Below, piece after piece: positions 26,412 through 34,187 of a DNA stretch of 64,000 nt; the stretch's first letter is position 1; each line of letters starts with the position of its first letter. Source of the DNA: GCA-003244245 sp035606945 (GTDB lineage Bacteria; Actinomycetota; Actinomycetes; Mycobacteriales; Pseudonocardiaceae); NCBI GenBank assembly GCA_035606945.1, contig DATNDR010000074.1, positions 68,900-132,899 on the forward strand. Direction: 5' to 3'. The notes under the pieces were generated by a model. That model was not told the DNA's origin. It worked only from the letters and a program-made list of their open reading frames with translations, and did not search any database. A program made the translations under genes and the position numbers.

Positions 26412-27203
26412 TTGGTACCGCGATGCACGACCCTGGTGACCAACGACGACGGCATCGACTCGCCAGGCCTGGTCGTATTGGCGGCCGCAGCCGTGCGGGC
26501 CGGTCTCGACGTCGTGGTCGCCGCGCCGGCGCGGCAGTCCAGCGGGACCAGCGCGGGAATCATCGCCACCACCCGTGCGGGCCGGCCGCTGATCGAGCGC
26601 CGCCAGCTACCCGATCTGCCTGAGATCGAGGCCTACGCGGTGCAGGCTCAACCGGGTTACATCGTGCGTGCGGCGGTCCGCGGTTGGCTGGACCCGGTAC
26701 CCCAGCTGGTGGTGTCCGGGATCAATCACGGCGCGAACGTGGGGCGCGCGATCTTGCATTCCGGCACGGTGGGCGCAGCGCTGACGGCCGGGGTGAACGG
26801 AGTGCGCGGGCTGGCGGTCTCCCTCGACGTCGGCCTTTACCCGGCGCAGCCACCATGCTGGAATACCGCCGCGCACCTGCTGCCGGACGTCCTGGAGATC
26901 TTGATCAGTGCTCCCGCGGGTACAGTGCTGTCGCTCAACGTCCCCGATCGGCCGATCGGGGACCTGGGCGAGTTGCGCCCCGCCGCACTCGCGCAGTTCG
27001 GCACCGTGCAGACCAGGGTGGACCGGGTGGAGGACGGGCAGCTGCACCTCGCGCAGGTCGAGGTGGACGCCCCGCCGGAGCCCGGCACCGACAGCGCCCT
27101 GCTCGCTGCCGGGCACCCCACGCTGACTGCTCTGGAATCGGTGTGCGAGGCATCCAATCCGGTACTACCTCAGTCGCTGGCACCCGGGCGGCCGCTCGTG
27201 TAA
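26412..27203 (+). CDS. surE: 5'/3'-nucleotidase SurE
   Basis: Best start is TTG 26412, directly after the kinase stop; the frame extends back to 26349 inside that gene. The 263-residue protein has the SurE metal motif VTNDDGIDSPGL near the N-terminus, AAPARQSSGTSAGI with the conserved Ser/Gly loop, VSGINHGANVGRAILHSGTVGAAL and the LSLNVPD strand. SurE removes phosphate from nucleoside monophosphates and some polyphosphates in stationary phase. It lies in the epimerase-ligase-kinase-surE-DUF427 run. Confidence 0.92.
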   Translation: MVPRCTTLVTNDDGIDSPGLVVLAAAAVRAGLDVVVAAPARQSSGTSAGIIATTRAGRPLIERRQLPDLPEIEAYAVQAQPGYIVRAAVRGWLDPVPQLVVSGINHGANVGRAILHSGTVGAALTAGVNGVRGLAVSLDVGLYPAQPPCWNTAAHLLPDVLEILISAPAGTVLSLNVPDRPIGDLGELRPAALAQFGTVQTRVDRVEDGQLHLAQVEVDAPPEPGTDSALLAAGHPTLTALESVCEASNPVLPQSLAPGRPLV

Positions 27204-27215
27204 TGGAATAGCCGA

Positions 27216-27977
27216 GTGTGCGACTACCCGAAGATGATCACTCCGGTGAATCATGTCGAGCCGGTACCTCGCCGGATCCGCGCCTTGCTGGGTGGAGAAG
27301 CGGTCTTCAGTACCACCGCAGCCTGGTATGTGTGGGAGTGGCCCTTTTACCCGCAGTACTACATACCCATCGCTGATGTACGTCGTGACCTGCTCGTCGC
27401 CGAGGGCGCTCAGTCCAGCAGCCGCGGCCCGGTCGAGGTGTACGGGCTGCAGGTCAAGGATGTCCATCGGTCCCGGGCTGCGCGGCTGCTGACCGACTCG
27501 TCCGTGGACGGGCTCAGCGGGACGGTGCGCTTCGAGTGGGCCGCGCTCGATGCGTGGTTCGAGGAAGACGAGCGGGTCTTCGTCCATCCTCGCAACCCGT
27601 ACACCCGGGTGGACGCGGTGCGCTCGACGCGCTCGGTGCGCATCGAGCTCGACGGGGCCGTGCTGGGCGAGTCGCGCTCGCCGGTGATGGTGTTCGAGAC
27701 GGGCTTGCCCACCCGCTACTACTTGAACCGGACTGAGGTGAACCTCGCGCACCTGATCCCCAGCGACACCGTCACCGCATGCCCTTACAAGGGCACCACC
27801 AGCGCCTACTGGTCGGTGCGGGTTGGCGAGACGGTGTATCTGGACCTGGCGTGGTGCTACGACTTCCCCACCCGGGCGCTATCGCCGATTACAGGGCTGA
27901 TCGCCTTCTACAACGAGAAGCTCGACATCGTCCTCGACGGCCAACGACTCACCCGCCCGACAACCCACTTCTCCTGA
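27216..27977 (+). CDS. DUF427 domain protein (two tandem copies)
   Basis: A 253-residue protein with two related beta-rich modules. The first has VFSTTAAWYVWEWPFYPQYYIPIADV. The second shows the full DUF427 pattern: VDAVRSTRSVRIELDGAVLGES, VMVFETGLPTRYYLNRTEVN, TACPYKGTTSAYWSVRVGE, and AWCYDFPTRALSPITGLIAFYNE. Function of DUF427 proteins is unknown; many sit near redox or secondary-metabolism genes. Thirteen bases after surE on the same strand. Confidence 0.9.
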   Translation: MCDYPKMITPVNHVEPVPRRIRALLGGEAVFSTTAAWYVWEWPFYPQYYIPIADVRRDLLVAEGAQSSSRGPVEVYGLQVKDVHRSRAARLLTDSSVDGLSGTVRFEWAALDAWFEEDERVFVHPRNPYTRVDAVRSTRSVRIELDGAVLGESRSPVMVFETGLPTRYYLNRTEVNLAHLIPSDTVTACPYKGTTSAYWSVRVGETVYLDLAWCYDFPTRALSPITGLIAFYNEKLDIVLDGQRLTRPTTHFS

Positions 27978-28232
27978 AGTTTCGTGGTCCACCGTGGCTA
28001 TCGGAATCGCCGCCTTATGCCGCCGATGAGATCCGCGCTGCGTTGGCCTGGGGTGAACAGCGGCGGTGAGACCAGCATCGGCGCCAGCCACGTTGCGGAA
28101 CACACCAGCACCGTCCGGCCTGGTAGAACATTGCGGTGGGGCCAGACGATGGCGTTGGTCAGCTCGTGACGAACACCCCACAACAGCGTGGGGGTATCGC
28201 CAATGCGTGCAATACCGCTGGGCGAGCGTTGA
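27978..28232. other. Convergent intergenic region with weak hairpin
   Basis: Between DUF427 and the convergent DUF2127 gene. The only structure seen is CCCCAC-aacagc-GTGGGG (about 28176-28193), which could end transcription on either strand. No gene recognised. Confidence 0.35.
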
Positions 28233-28757
28233 CTAGGCGGCTTGTCCTCGGACGCCACCGACCATCGTGGGCGCTCGCTTTCCCCGCTGTAGCTGCCTGC
28301 CGATCAGGTAGACGACGATGACCACGTTGAGTACCAGCCCGCCCACCTTCAGCCAGGTGGGGTGCTTGTGCAGCTCCTGAATCTCGGGCACGAGCAACAA
28401 TGCCGTCGAGATGATGGTCAAGTACTCGCCCCAACGCCGGCGACGGAACAGGCCGTAGCCCTCTATCGCCTCCAAGACCCCGTACCCGACGGCGATCTCC
28501 CCGGCCCGGTGCGCCTGCTGCGGCCCGAACCCCGCCAGCCGGGAGACCAGCCGTCCGGTCTCGCTGCGGCTGGGGTCCAATCCGATCTGCTCGGCGAAGC
28601 GTCGCGCGAGATCGGCCCAGTCGGTGTGCACGTGGGTCAGCAGGATCAGACCCACCCCGATCAGAACGATCGCGCGAAGCGCTCGCTCCACCGCCAGCAC
28701 CGGCAGCAGTCGGTCCTGATCCTTGCTGCGATCGTGCTGCTCGGCCGCTGGTGCCAT
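28233..28757 (-). CDS. DUF2127 family membrane protein
   Basis: A 174-residue integral membrane protein. LLPVLAVERALRAIVLIGVGLILL forms the first helix, followed by a soluble loop (LARRFAEQIGLDP) and the AHRAGEIAVGYGVLEAIEGYGLFRRRRWGEYLTIIS segment diagnostic of DUF2127. A final LKVGGLVLNVVIVVYLIG helix follows. Function unknown. Divergent from the glycosyltransferase at 28802 with a 44-base gap, so they share a promoter region. Confidence 0.85.
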   Translation of the reverse strand: MAPAAEQHDRSKDQDRLLPVLAVERALRAIVLIGVGLILLTHVHTDWADLARRFAEQIGLDPSRSETGRLVSRLAGFGPQQAHRAGEIAVGYGVLEAIEGYGLFRRRRWGEYLTIISTALLLVPEIQELHKHPTWLKVGGLVLNVVIVVYLIGRQLQRGKRAPTMVGGVRGQAA

Positions 28758-28801
28758 GATGACCCCACAGGAGACTCCAGGTAAGGAACCGCGACACTAC
28801 C

Positions 28802-30097
28802 GTGCCGGCCGCCCCCGTGCTGAGCGCCTCGGGTGCAATGGCGACGGCGGCAGTTTACCCGTGCACGGGTGGGGTATCGACTGGTGTGCAATCGGGGTGG
28901 GGGACGTCCCGTCGGTGGGTGGTGCTGACCGCCGCGATGGGCGCTGGCCATGACCAGGTGGCTGCTGCGCTGGCGGATCGCATCCGCGGTCGTGGTGACC
29001 AGGTGCTGGTGGTGGACCTGCTGGAGGTGCTACCGGCAGGCGTGGGGCGAGGGATCCGCCGCGGGTATGCCGTGATGCTGCGGGGCGCTCCATGGTTGTA
29101 TGAGTCGATTTTCTGGATGTTCTTTTGCGAGCATCGGTACGGTCGGCCTGGTGTTTTCCCGCTAGATGTGCTGGCGACGTGGCGGCTGCGCCGGATCCTC
29201 CAGTCGTATCGCGCTGATGTGGTGGTTTCTACGTTCCATCTGGCCGCCCAGGTCGCGGGCCGGATGCGTCAACGAGGCCAGCTCGCGGTGCCGAGCGTGG
29301 TGGTGATCACCGAGCCCGCCGCGCACGTGCTGTGGCTGCACCCGGGAACCGATCTGTTTGTCTGTCCTTACCCGTGGATCGCCGCGGCAGCGCAGGAGCG
29401 GACCGGGCGACCGGCGTGTGCACCCGGTCCGGTCGTGGCGCAGCACTTCCGGCGGCCGGGCGATCCGGCCCGCGGCAGGCGATCGATGGAGCTGAGTCCC
29501 GGTGAGGACGCGGTGTTGGTCTCGGCCGGCTCGTGGGGAGTGGGCGAGGCCGCGGTCACGGCAAGGCTGTTGACGGGGCTGGAGGGGGTCCGCCCGGTCG
29601 TGCTGTGCGGCCGTAACGAGCAGCTGCGGCGTCGGATTGCTTGCCTGCCAGTGTGCCGGGCGCTGGGCTGGCGTGATGACCTCCCGGACTTGTTTGCGGC
29701 CAGCGCTGTGCTGGTTGACCAGTCCGGCGGCAGCACGTGTGCTGAGGCGTTCGCCGCCGGACTGCCGGTGGTGACGCATCGCCCACTGCCGGGTCATGGC
29801 CGGCTGGGCGTGCAGGCATTGGCCCAGGCCGGGCTGGTGTCGGCGGCGCCAGACGATCCTACGCTGCTGGAGATGGTCGATGCGCTGCGCCGCCCGGGCG
29901 GGCTGCGTGCGGCGCAGCTGGCTCGCGCTGCCGCGGTGTTCGTGCAGGACCCCGCCGAAGTCTTGATGCGCTGGGTCGCCACCGAGCAGGCTCGCCGGTC
30001 GGGCAGCACTGGCAGCTCGCGTTCGCTGGTGGCTAAGGAGCCGGTGTCGTTCGGCGCGCGGATGGTGATGTGGGCGTCGTCGGCGCGTAAACGGTGA
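28802..30097 (+). CDS. MGDG-synthase-like glycosyltransferase
   Basis: A 431-residue protein. N-terminal half: WVVLTAAMGAGHDQVAAALADRI, the MGDG_synth domain start, and RRGYAVMLRGAPWLYESIFW, the acceptor-side region. C-terminal GT28-like half: VLVSAGSWGVGEAAV, DLPDLFAASAVLVDQSGGSTCAEAFAAGLPVVTHRPLPGH, the UDP-sugar site with Gly/Ser and Glu. Members add sugars to diacylglycerol or related lipids at the membrane. The first 36 residues could be omitted (alternative ATG 28838). It faces the deacetylase/DMT operon, whose last gene overlaps its end by 65 bases, suggesting a shared lipid-glycan role. Confidence 0.85.
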   Translation: MPAAPVLSASGAMATAAVYPCTGGVSTGVQSGWGTSRRWVVLTAAMGAGHDQVAAALADRIRGRGDQVLVVDLLEVLPAGVGRGIRRGYAVMLRGAPWLYESIFWMFFCEHRYGRPGVFPLDVLATWRLRRILQSYRADVVVSTFHLAAQVAGRMRQRGQLAVPSVVVITEPAAHVLWLHPGTDLFVCPYPWIAAAAQERTGRPACAPGPVVAQHFRRPGDPARGRRSMELSPGEDAVLVSAGSWGVGEAAVTARLLTGLEGVRPVVLCGRNEQLRRRIACLPVCRALGWRDDLPDLFAASAVLVDQSGGSTCAEAFAAGLPVVTHRPLPGHGRLGVQALAQAGLVSAAPDDPTLLEMVDALRRPGGLRAAQLARAAAVFVQDPAEVLMRWVATEQARRSGSTGSSRSLVAKEPVSFGARMVMWASSARKR

Positions 30098-30923
30098 TCA
30101 ATGACGAGCGGGACAGCAGGAGGCTGCCAGCCAGGACCAGCAGGGCGCCGGCGGCGGTAGGGATGATCCACAAGCCGCCGCGGAGCTGCTCGCCGAACAC
30201 CAGCACCCCGTAAATGATGCTGGATAGCGGGTCGCAGGTGGTGATCGTGGGTTGGGCGGCCACCAGCGGCCCCGCCTGCAGGGCGTTCTGGGTCAAGAAC
30301 ACGCTCGTGATGCCGGCCGCGATCATGGCGTAGAGCTGCCATGCGGTGAACAGCGCGCCGAGGCCATGGTTGATCTGGTGTAGTGCGCTGTTCATCAGCG
30401 CGGCGGTGAAGCCGAACCCCAGCCCTGCGGCTGCGCCGAACAGGGCTGCCCGCCGGCTCGCGGTGGCGTGCAGGCCCGCCCCCACCAGCGAGGCGCCGAT
30501 CGCCACACTGAGCACGCTGGCGAGAAGCCAGCTCAGCGTGGTGGCTGCCTGCCCGGGCCGGGGCGCGGTGGCAATCAGCACTGTGGCCACGCCGGCGCTG
30601 ATCGCCACGGTTCCCCAGATGGCTTCGCGGTCAACCCGGGAATGAAACACCAGCGCCCCGAGCAGCAGCGTGAGCGGCAGTTCACTGACCACGATCGGCT
30701 GGACCACGGTGAGCACGCTGAAGTGCAGCGCCGCTGCTTGGAACAAGAACCCGCCGATGAGGCCGCAGATGCCCAGCAGCCATACCGGCCGGCGCGCCAG
30801 ATCCCACAGCAGTGCCAGGCGCATCGCCTCCTCAGCCGGGGCGAGCCGGGCTGCCTTGCGCTGGTAGACGGTGCCCACCGCATTGCTCGCTGCGGCGCAC
30901 ACCGCAAACAGCACGCCGAACAC
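30033..30923 (-). CDS. DMT-superfamily transporter (EamA/NIPA-like), second copy
   Basis: Ten-helix-type protein; the frame is open to 31043 but that part overlaps the upstream transporter, so the best start is GTG 30923, two bases after its stop. It shows FGVLFAVCAAASNAVGTVYQRKAA as the first helix, LHFSVLTVVQPIVVSELPLTLLLGALVF and AGPLVAAQPTITTCDPLSSIIYGVLVFGE in the two halves, the repeated DMT pattern. Likely exporter or flippase partner; the substrate may be a glycolipid or sugar carrier given the neighbours. The end overlaps the glycosyltransferase on the opposite strand by 65 bases. Confidence 0.8.
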   Translation of the reverse strand: MFGVLFAVCAAASNAVGTVYQRKAARLAPAEEAMRLALLWDLARRPVWLLGICGLIGGFLFQAAALHFSVLTVVQPIVVSELPLTLLLGALVFHSRVDREAIWGTVAISAGVATVLIATAPRPGQAATTLSWLLASVLSVAIGASLVGAGLHATASRRAALFGAAAGLGFGFTAALMNSALHQINHGLGALFTAWQLYAMIAAGITSVFLTQNALQAGPLVAAQPTITTCDPLSSIIYGVLVFGEQLRGGLWIIPTAAGALLVLAGSLLLSRSSLITVYAPTTPTSPSARRTTPAP

Positions 30924-30925
30924 TG

Positions 30926-31816
30926 CTAGACCCGGGCGTACTGCCGTGGTGGTGGTTGTTGAGGTGCCAGCATCGGGGAACGAGTCAGCACCACGATCCC
31001 GGCGACCAGCGCGATCAGCCCGGTCGCTTCCAGGACCAGCCACACCGGCGCGGTCCGCACCCGTTCCCCGAAGACGCTGATCCCGTAAGCGATACCGACC
31101 ACCGGTTCAGCAGCAGTGATCGCCGGCAGGGACGCCCGCAGCGGAGCTACCTCGAACGCGCTCTGCGCCAGCAGCAAACCCGTCACCGCCACCGCAACCA
31201 CCCCGTAGGGCAGCCACGACTCCAGCAGCTTCAGCGGGCCATCGCCCAACACGAGCATGGCCGCCCGGGTGAACCCGTCCTGCAGGCCGAACAGCAACCC
31301 CGCCCCGGCGGCGAGCAGCCCAGCCCGCGCTGCACCCGTGGCCCTTCGCCCGAGCGAGACCATCACCCCGACGATCACGGCAATGATCGCGACGAAGATG
31401 CCGGTGCGCGCCGACTCGCTCATCCCCCCGCTCACCCCGAAGCCGGTGCTCGGTTGGGCGGCCACGAGGAACACCGCGATACCGGCGATGAGCACCACAG
31501 CCCCAGCCCACTCCCGCCACCTCAACTGCTCATTCGACAGCGACCGGGCCAATCCCAGCGCGAACAGCAGGTTCGTGGTGAGTAGCGGCTCGACCAGGCT
31601 CACGTGACCCTCCTGACCCCCCAGGGCCAGCGCACCCAACGCCTGCCCGCTGACCATTGCCGCGATCCCCGCCAGCCATACGGGCTTGCCGATCAGGTCC
31701 GCGAACAGCCGCAACGACAACGCGTCATCCGGTGGCGCTTGGCGCGCCGCGTGTTGCTGCAACACAAAACCCAGCCCGAGCAGCACCGCCGCGGCCAAGC
31801 CCAGGACGATCGTCAT
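30926..31816 (-). CDS. DMT-superfamily transporter (EamA/NIPA-like), first copy
   Basis: Start set at ATG 31816 with GGAGG before it; ATGA overlaps the deacetylase stop. The frame is open to 32248, but that stretch is arginine-rich shadow sequence. The 296-residue protein begins TIVLGLAAAVLLGLGFVLQQHAARQAPP. It has GHVSLVEPLLTTNLLFALGLAR and VAPLRASLPAITAAEPVVGIAYGISVFGE, matching the paralogue downstream. Two DMT proteins encoded in tandem suggest a heterodimeric exporter, as in EmrE-like and ArnEF systems. Confidence 0.85.
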   Translation of the reverse strand: MTIVLGLAAAVLLGLGFVLQQHAARQAPPDDALSLRLFADLIGKPVWLAGIAAMVSGQALGALALGGQEGHVSLVEPLLTTNLLFALGLARSLSNEQLRWREWAGAVVLIAGIAVFLVAAQPSTGFGVSGGMSESARTGIFVAIIAVIVGVMVSLGRRATGAARAGLLAAGAGLLFGLQDGFTRAAMLVLGDGPLKLLESWLPYGVVAVAVTGLLLAQSAFEVAPLRASLPAITAAEPVVGIAYGISVFGERVRTAPVWLVLEATGLIALVAGIVVLTRSPMLAPQQPPPRQYARV

Positions 31817-32574
31817 CGTGCCTCCAGAGTGTCGAACTCCTCGCCGCGGCGCGCCGGCAGCCCATGATCGCCTAGTGGACCGAGCACCAGCCCCCGCGCG
31901 GCCACCAGGTCGGCGATCCGGGGTAGCGCCGCCACCGTCGCGCGCCAGGCACCCGCCGCGGCGGCATGATCGGCATCGTGGAGCAGCACAGTGGCACCAC
32001 CGCGCAGGCCCGGTGCCACCGTATCGACTACCGACTTCGCCGTCGCCGCGGCGGTCCAATCGCGTCCCCACACCGTCCAGAGCACCGGGCGCATCCCCAA
32101 CCGCCGGGCCGCGGCCGCGGCATCGCCGGTGAGCACGCCATACGCTGGCCGGAACCACTGCGGCGGCGCTCCGGCGACGTCGGCGACCAGCTCGCGCGCG
32201 CGTCGCAACTGTTCGTGGACGGTGGGAAAGGGCTGACCTAGCAGCCACCGGTGGTCCCAGCCGTGCACCGCCAGCTCATGGCCGGCGGCGCAGATAGCTC
32301 GGCCCAGCTCACGGTGGGCGGCCAAGGCGGTGCCGAGCACGAAAAATGTGGCCCGCACGTTCAGCTTGTCCAATGCGGCCAGCACCGCGGGCGTCGAGTC
32401 ACGGCCCGGCCCGTCGTCGAACGTCACCGCTACATGATCAGCACGGCCGCTTCCCGCCAGCCCGGGCAGCAGCCGGCGCACCGGCGGCAACCAGGTCGCT
32501 GCCGGGCCCACGTGCCAGGCCACGCCCGCCACCAGCATCGCTGCGCAGCCCACACCGGTACGACTACCTACCAT
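31813..32574 (-). CDS. Polysaccharide deacetylase (NodB domain) family protein
   Basis: Start set at ATG 32574 with GGAGGT upstream; the frame is open to 32622. The 253-residue protein has an N-terminal hydrophobic segment (about 1-25), so it is probably membrane anchored. NodB motifs are HVAVTFDDGPGRDS (first motif, Asp pair), GHELAVHGWDHRWL (His-x3-His metal ligands), WFRPAYGVLTGDAA and VLLHDADH. It removes acetyl groups from an amino-sugar glycan or glycolipid. First gene of a three-gene operon with two DMT transporters. Confidence 0.88.
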   Translation of the reverse strand: MVGSRTGVGCAAMLVAGVAWHVGPAATWLPPVRRLLPGLAGSGRADHVAVTFDDGPGRDSTPAVLAALDKLNVRATFFVLGTALAAHRELGRAICAAGHELAVHGWDHRWLLGQPFPTVHEQLRRARELVADVAGAPPQWFRPAYGVLTGDAAAAARRLGMRPVLWTVWGRDWTAAATAKSVVDTVAPGLRGGATVLLHDADHAAAAGAWRATVAALPRIADLVAARGLVLGPLGDHGLPARRGEEFDTLEAR

Positions 32575-32701
32575 CAATACCTCCGATAGCAGGAGTACCC
32601 ACGAAGCAACGGGTGAACTCAAGCGGCCCGGCCTGCACCGCGACCCGGATCCCCTCCGCGTCCTCGACCACCAGCACCCTGGCCCCGGTCACGGACTCCA
32701 T
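32564..32701 (-). pseudogene. N-terminal fragment of a response regulator receiver domain
   Basis: Minus-strand frame of 45 codons: after MESVTG comes ARVLVVEDAEGIRVAVQAG, the beta1-alpha1 segment of OmpR-type receivers with the acidic pair. It then leaves the family (PLEFTRCFVG) and ends at TAG 32564-32566 within the deacetylase start. The phosphorylated Asp and the rest of the protein are missing. One copy of the dispersed AAGCATCCATGAG repeat lies 24 bases upstream (32725-32746), so a rearrangement may have destroyed the gene. Confidence 0.55.
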
Positions 32702-32724
32702 CCTGCTCCGGCACGGTCGGATCC

Positions 32725-32746
32725 GGACTCATGGATGCTTGTGCAC
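32725..32746 (-). repeat. Third copy of the AAGCATCCATGAG dispersed repeat
   Basis: Minus strand reads gtgcacaagcatccatgagt, matching the two copies at 6595-6658 over the 13-base core. It lies beside a truncated receiver fragment, just as the others lie beside a truncated P450. Confidence 0.55.
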
Positions 32747-32845
32747 CTCCGCCGGACACGGACCCCCCGAGAAGCGCTGAAGGATCGCTGAGGATCGCGA
32801 CCGTTTGGTGGTCGTGGGCTTCCCGGTAGGCCTAGCGTCTGAGGG

Positions 32846-34174
32846 ATGGGAACCGCGACGGGCCGGATCGCCGATCGCGATGCGGTGCGCAGGCTGCTGC
32901 AGCGAGTCGGGCTCGGGCCGCGCCCGGGAGAGCTCGACGCCGCGGTAGCCCGGGGTTTCGACGCCACGGTGAGCGCGCTCACTCAACCAGCGAGCGGTCC
33001 GGACGCTGGTGTGGCGGCGACTCCGCTACCGGATTTCGGCCCACCGGCCCCGCCGCTGGCCAAGACCGCCAGCATCGAAACCCGGCAAGCGCGACGCCGC
33101 GAGCAGGCGGCGCAGACCCGCCAGTTGCAGCTGTGGTGGCTGGATCGGATGGCCTCGGTGGACGCGCCGTTCCCGGAGCGGATGACGTGGTTCTGGCACG
33201 GCCATTTCGCCACCAGCATCGCCAAGGTCCGCCGGGTGCAGTTGATGGCTGGTCAGAACGCTACCCAGCGCCGGCTGGGCCGGGGAGATTTCCGGGCGCT
33301 GGCGCAGGCCATGGTCGTCGATCCGGCAATGCTGATCTGGCTCGATGGGGGCGGCAACCGGATCGGGCGGCCGAACGAGAATCTGGCGCGGGAATTCATG
33401 GAGCTGTTCACACTTGGAGTGGGCAACTACTCCGAGACCGATGTCCGGCAGGCCGCTCGCGCGCTGACCGGCTGGCAGGTCAACTACCGCACCGACACCC
33501 CTTTTTTTCGCCCCCGCGCCCACGACGCCGGTCCGGAGACCGTGCTCGGCGCACCGGGCGGCTACGACGCATCCAGCCTGGTCGATCGGATCCTCAGCCA
33601 GCCGGCCGCACCCCGGTATCTCGCGCAGCGGATCTGGACCCGGTACGTGGCCGATACCCCGCCCGATCCGGCCACCCTCGACCGGCTGGTCACGGCCTAC
33701 GGGCCCGGCCATGACATCACCGCCCTGCTCACTGCGGCGGTGTGCGCACCGGCCTTCCGCGACCCGGCCTCGGTGCTGGTCCGGGAGCCGGTGCTGTGGT
33801 TGGTCGGAGCGTTACGAGTGTTACGGCTGCCGGCGTCGAAACTTCCCCCAGCCGCGCTGGCTGCCACGCTGACCGGGCTGGGGCAGGTACCTTTCGCCCC
33901 ACCGAACGTCGGCGGGTGGCCGGCTGGCCCGCAATGGCTGACGACCGCCGCCGCGCTGACCCGGCTACAGGTGGCCAGGACGCTGGCCACCCTCGGCGAT
34001 ATCTCCCCGGTCAGCGATACCGCACCGGCGGAGCGCGCCGACGCGGCCGCCGCGCTGCTGGGCCTGCCGACCCTCACCGACCGGACCCGCGGCGCGCTGC
34101 GCACCCTGACCAACGATCCCGCCCAGCTGGTGGCGTTGGCCCTCGCCAGCCCGGAAAACACCGTCAGCGCATGA
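32846..34174 (+). CDS. DUF1800 domain protein
   Basis: A 442-residue protein. DUF1800 motifs: DRDAVRRLLQRVGLGPRPGE, RMTWFWHGHFATSIAKV, LIWLDGGGNRIGRPNENLARE, FMELFTLGVGNYSETDVRQAARALTGW and PFAPPNVGGWPAGPQWL. No obvious signal peptide. DUF1800 proteins nearly always pair with a DUF1501 protein, here the next gene 13 bases on. The pair is common in bacteria, but its biochemical job is unknown. Confidence 0.92.
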   Translation: MGTATGRIADRDAVRRLLQRVGLGPRPGELDAAVARGFDATVSALTQPASGPDAGVAATPLPDFGPPAPPLAKTASIETRQARRREQAAQTRQLQLWWLDRMASVDAPFPERMTWFWHGHFATSIAKVRRVQLMAGQNATQRRLGRGDFRALAQAMVVDPAMLIWLDGGGNRIGRPNENLAREFMELFTLGVGNYSETDVRQAARALTGWQVNYRTDTPFFRPRAHDAGPETVLGAPGGYDASSLVDRILSQPAAPRYLAQRIWTRYVADTPPDPATLDRLVTAYGPGHDITALLTAAVCAPAFRDPASVLVREPVLWLVGALRVLRLPASKLPPAALAATLTGLGQVPFAPPNVGGWPAGPQWLTTAAALTRLQVARTLATLGDISPVSDTAPAERADAAAALLGLPTLTDRTRGALRTLTNDPAQLVALALASPENTVSA

Positions 34175-34187
34175 GCTTGGCGGACCC

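Noticed and set aside
31817..32248. A 144-residue N-terminal extension of the first DMT transporter
   Set aside because: It lies over the deacetylase coding sequence and is Arg-rich; ATG 31816 has a ribosome site and ATGA coupling.
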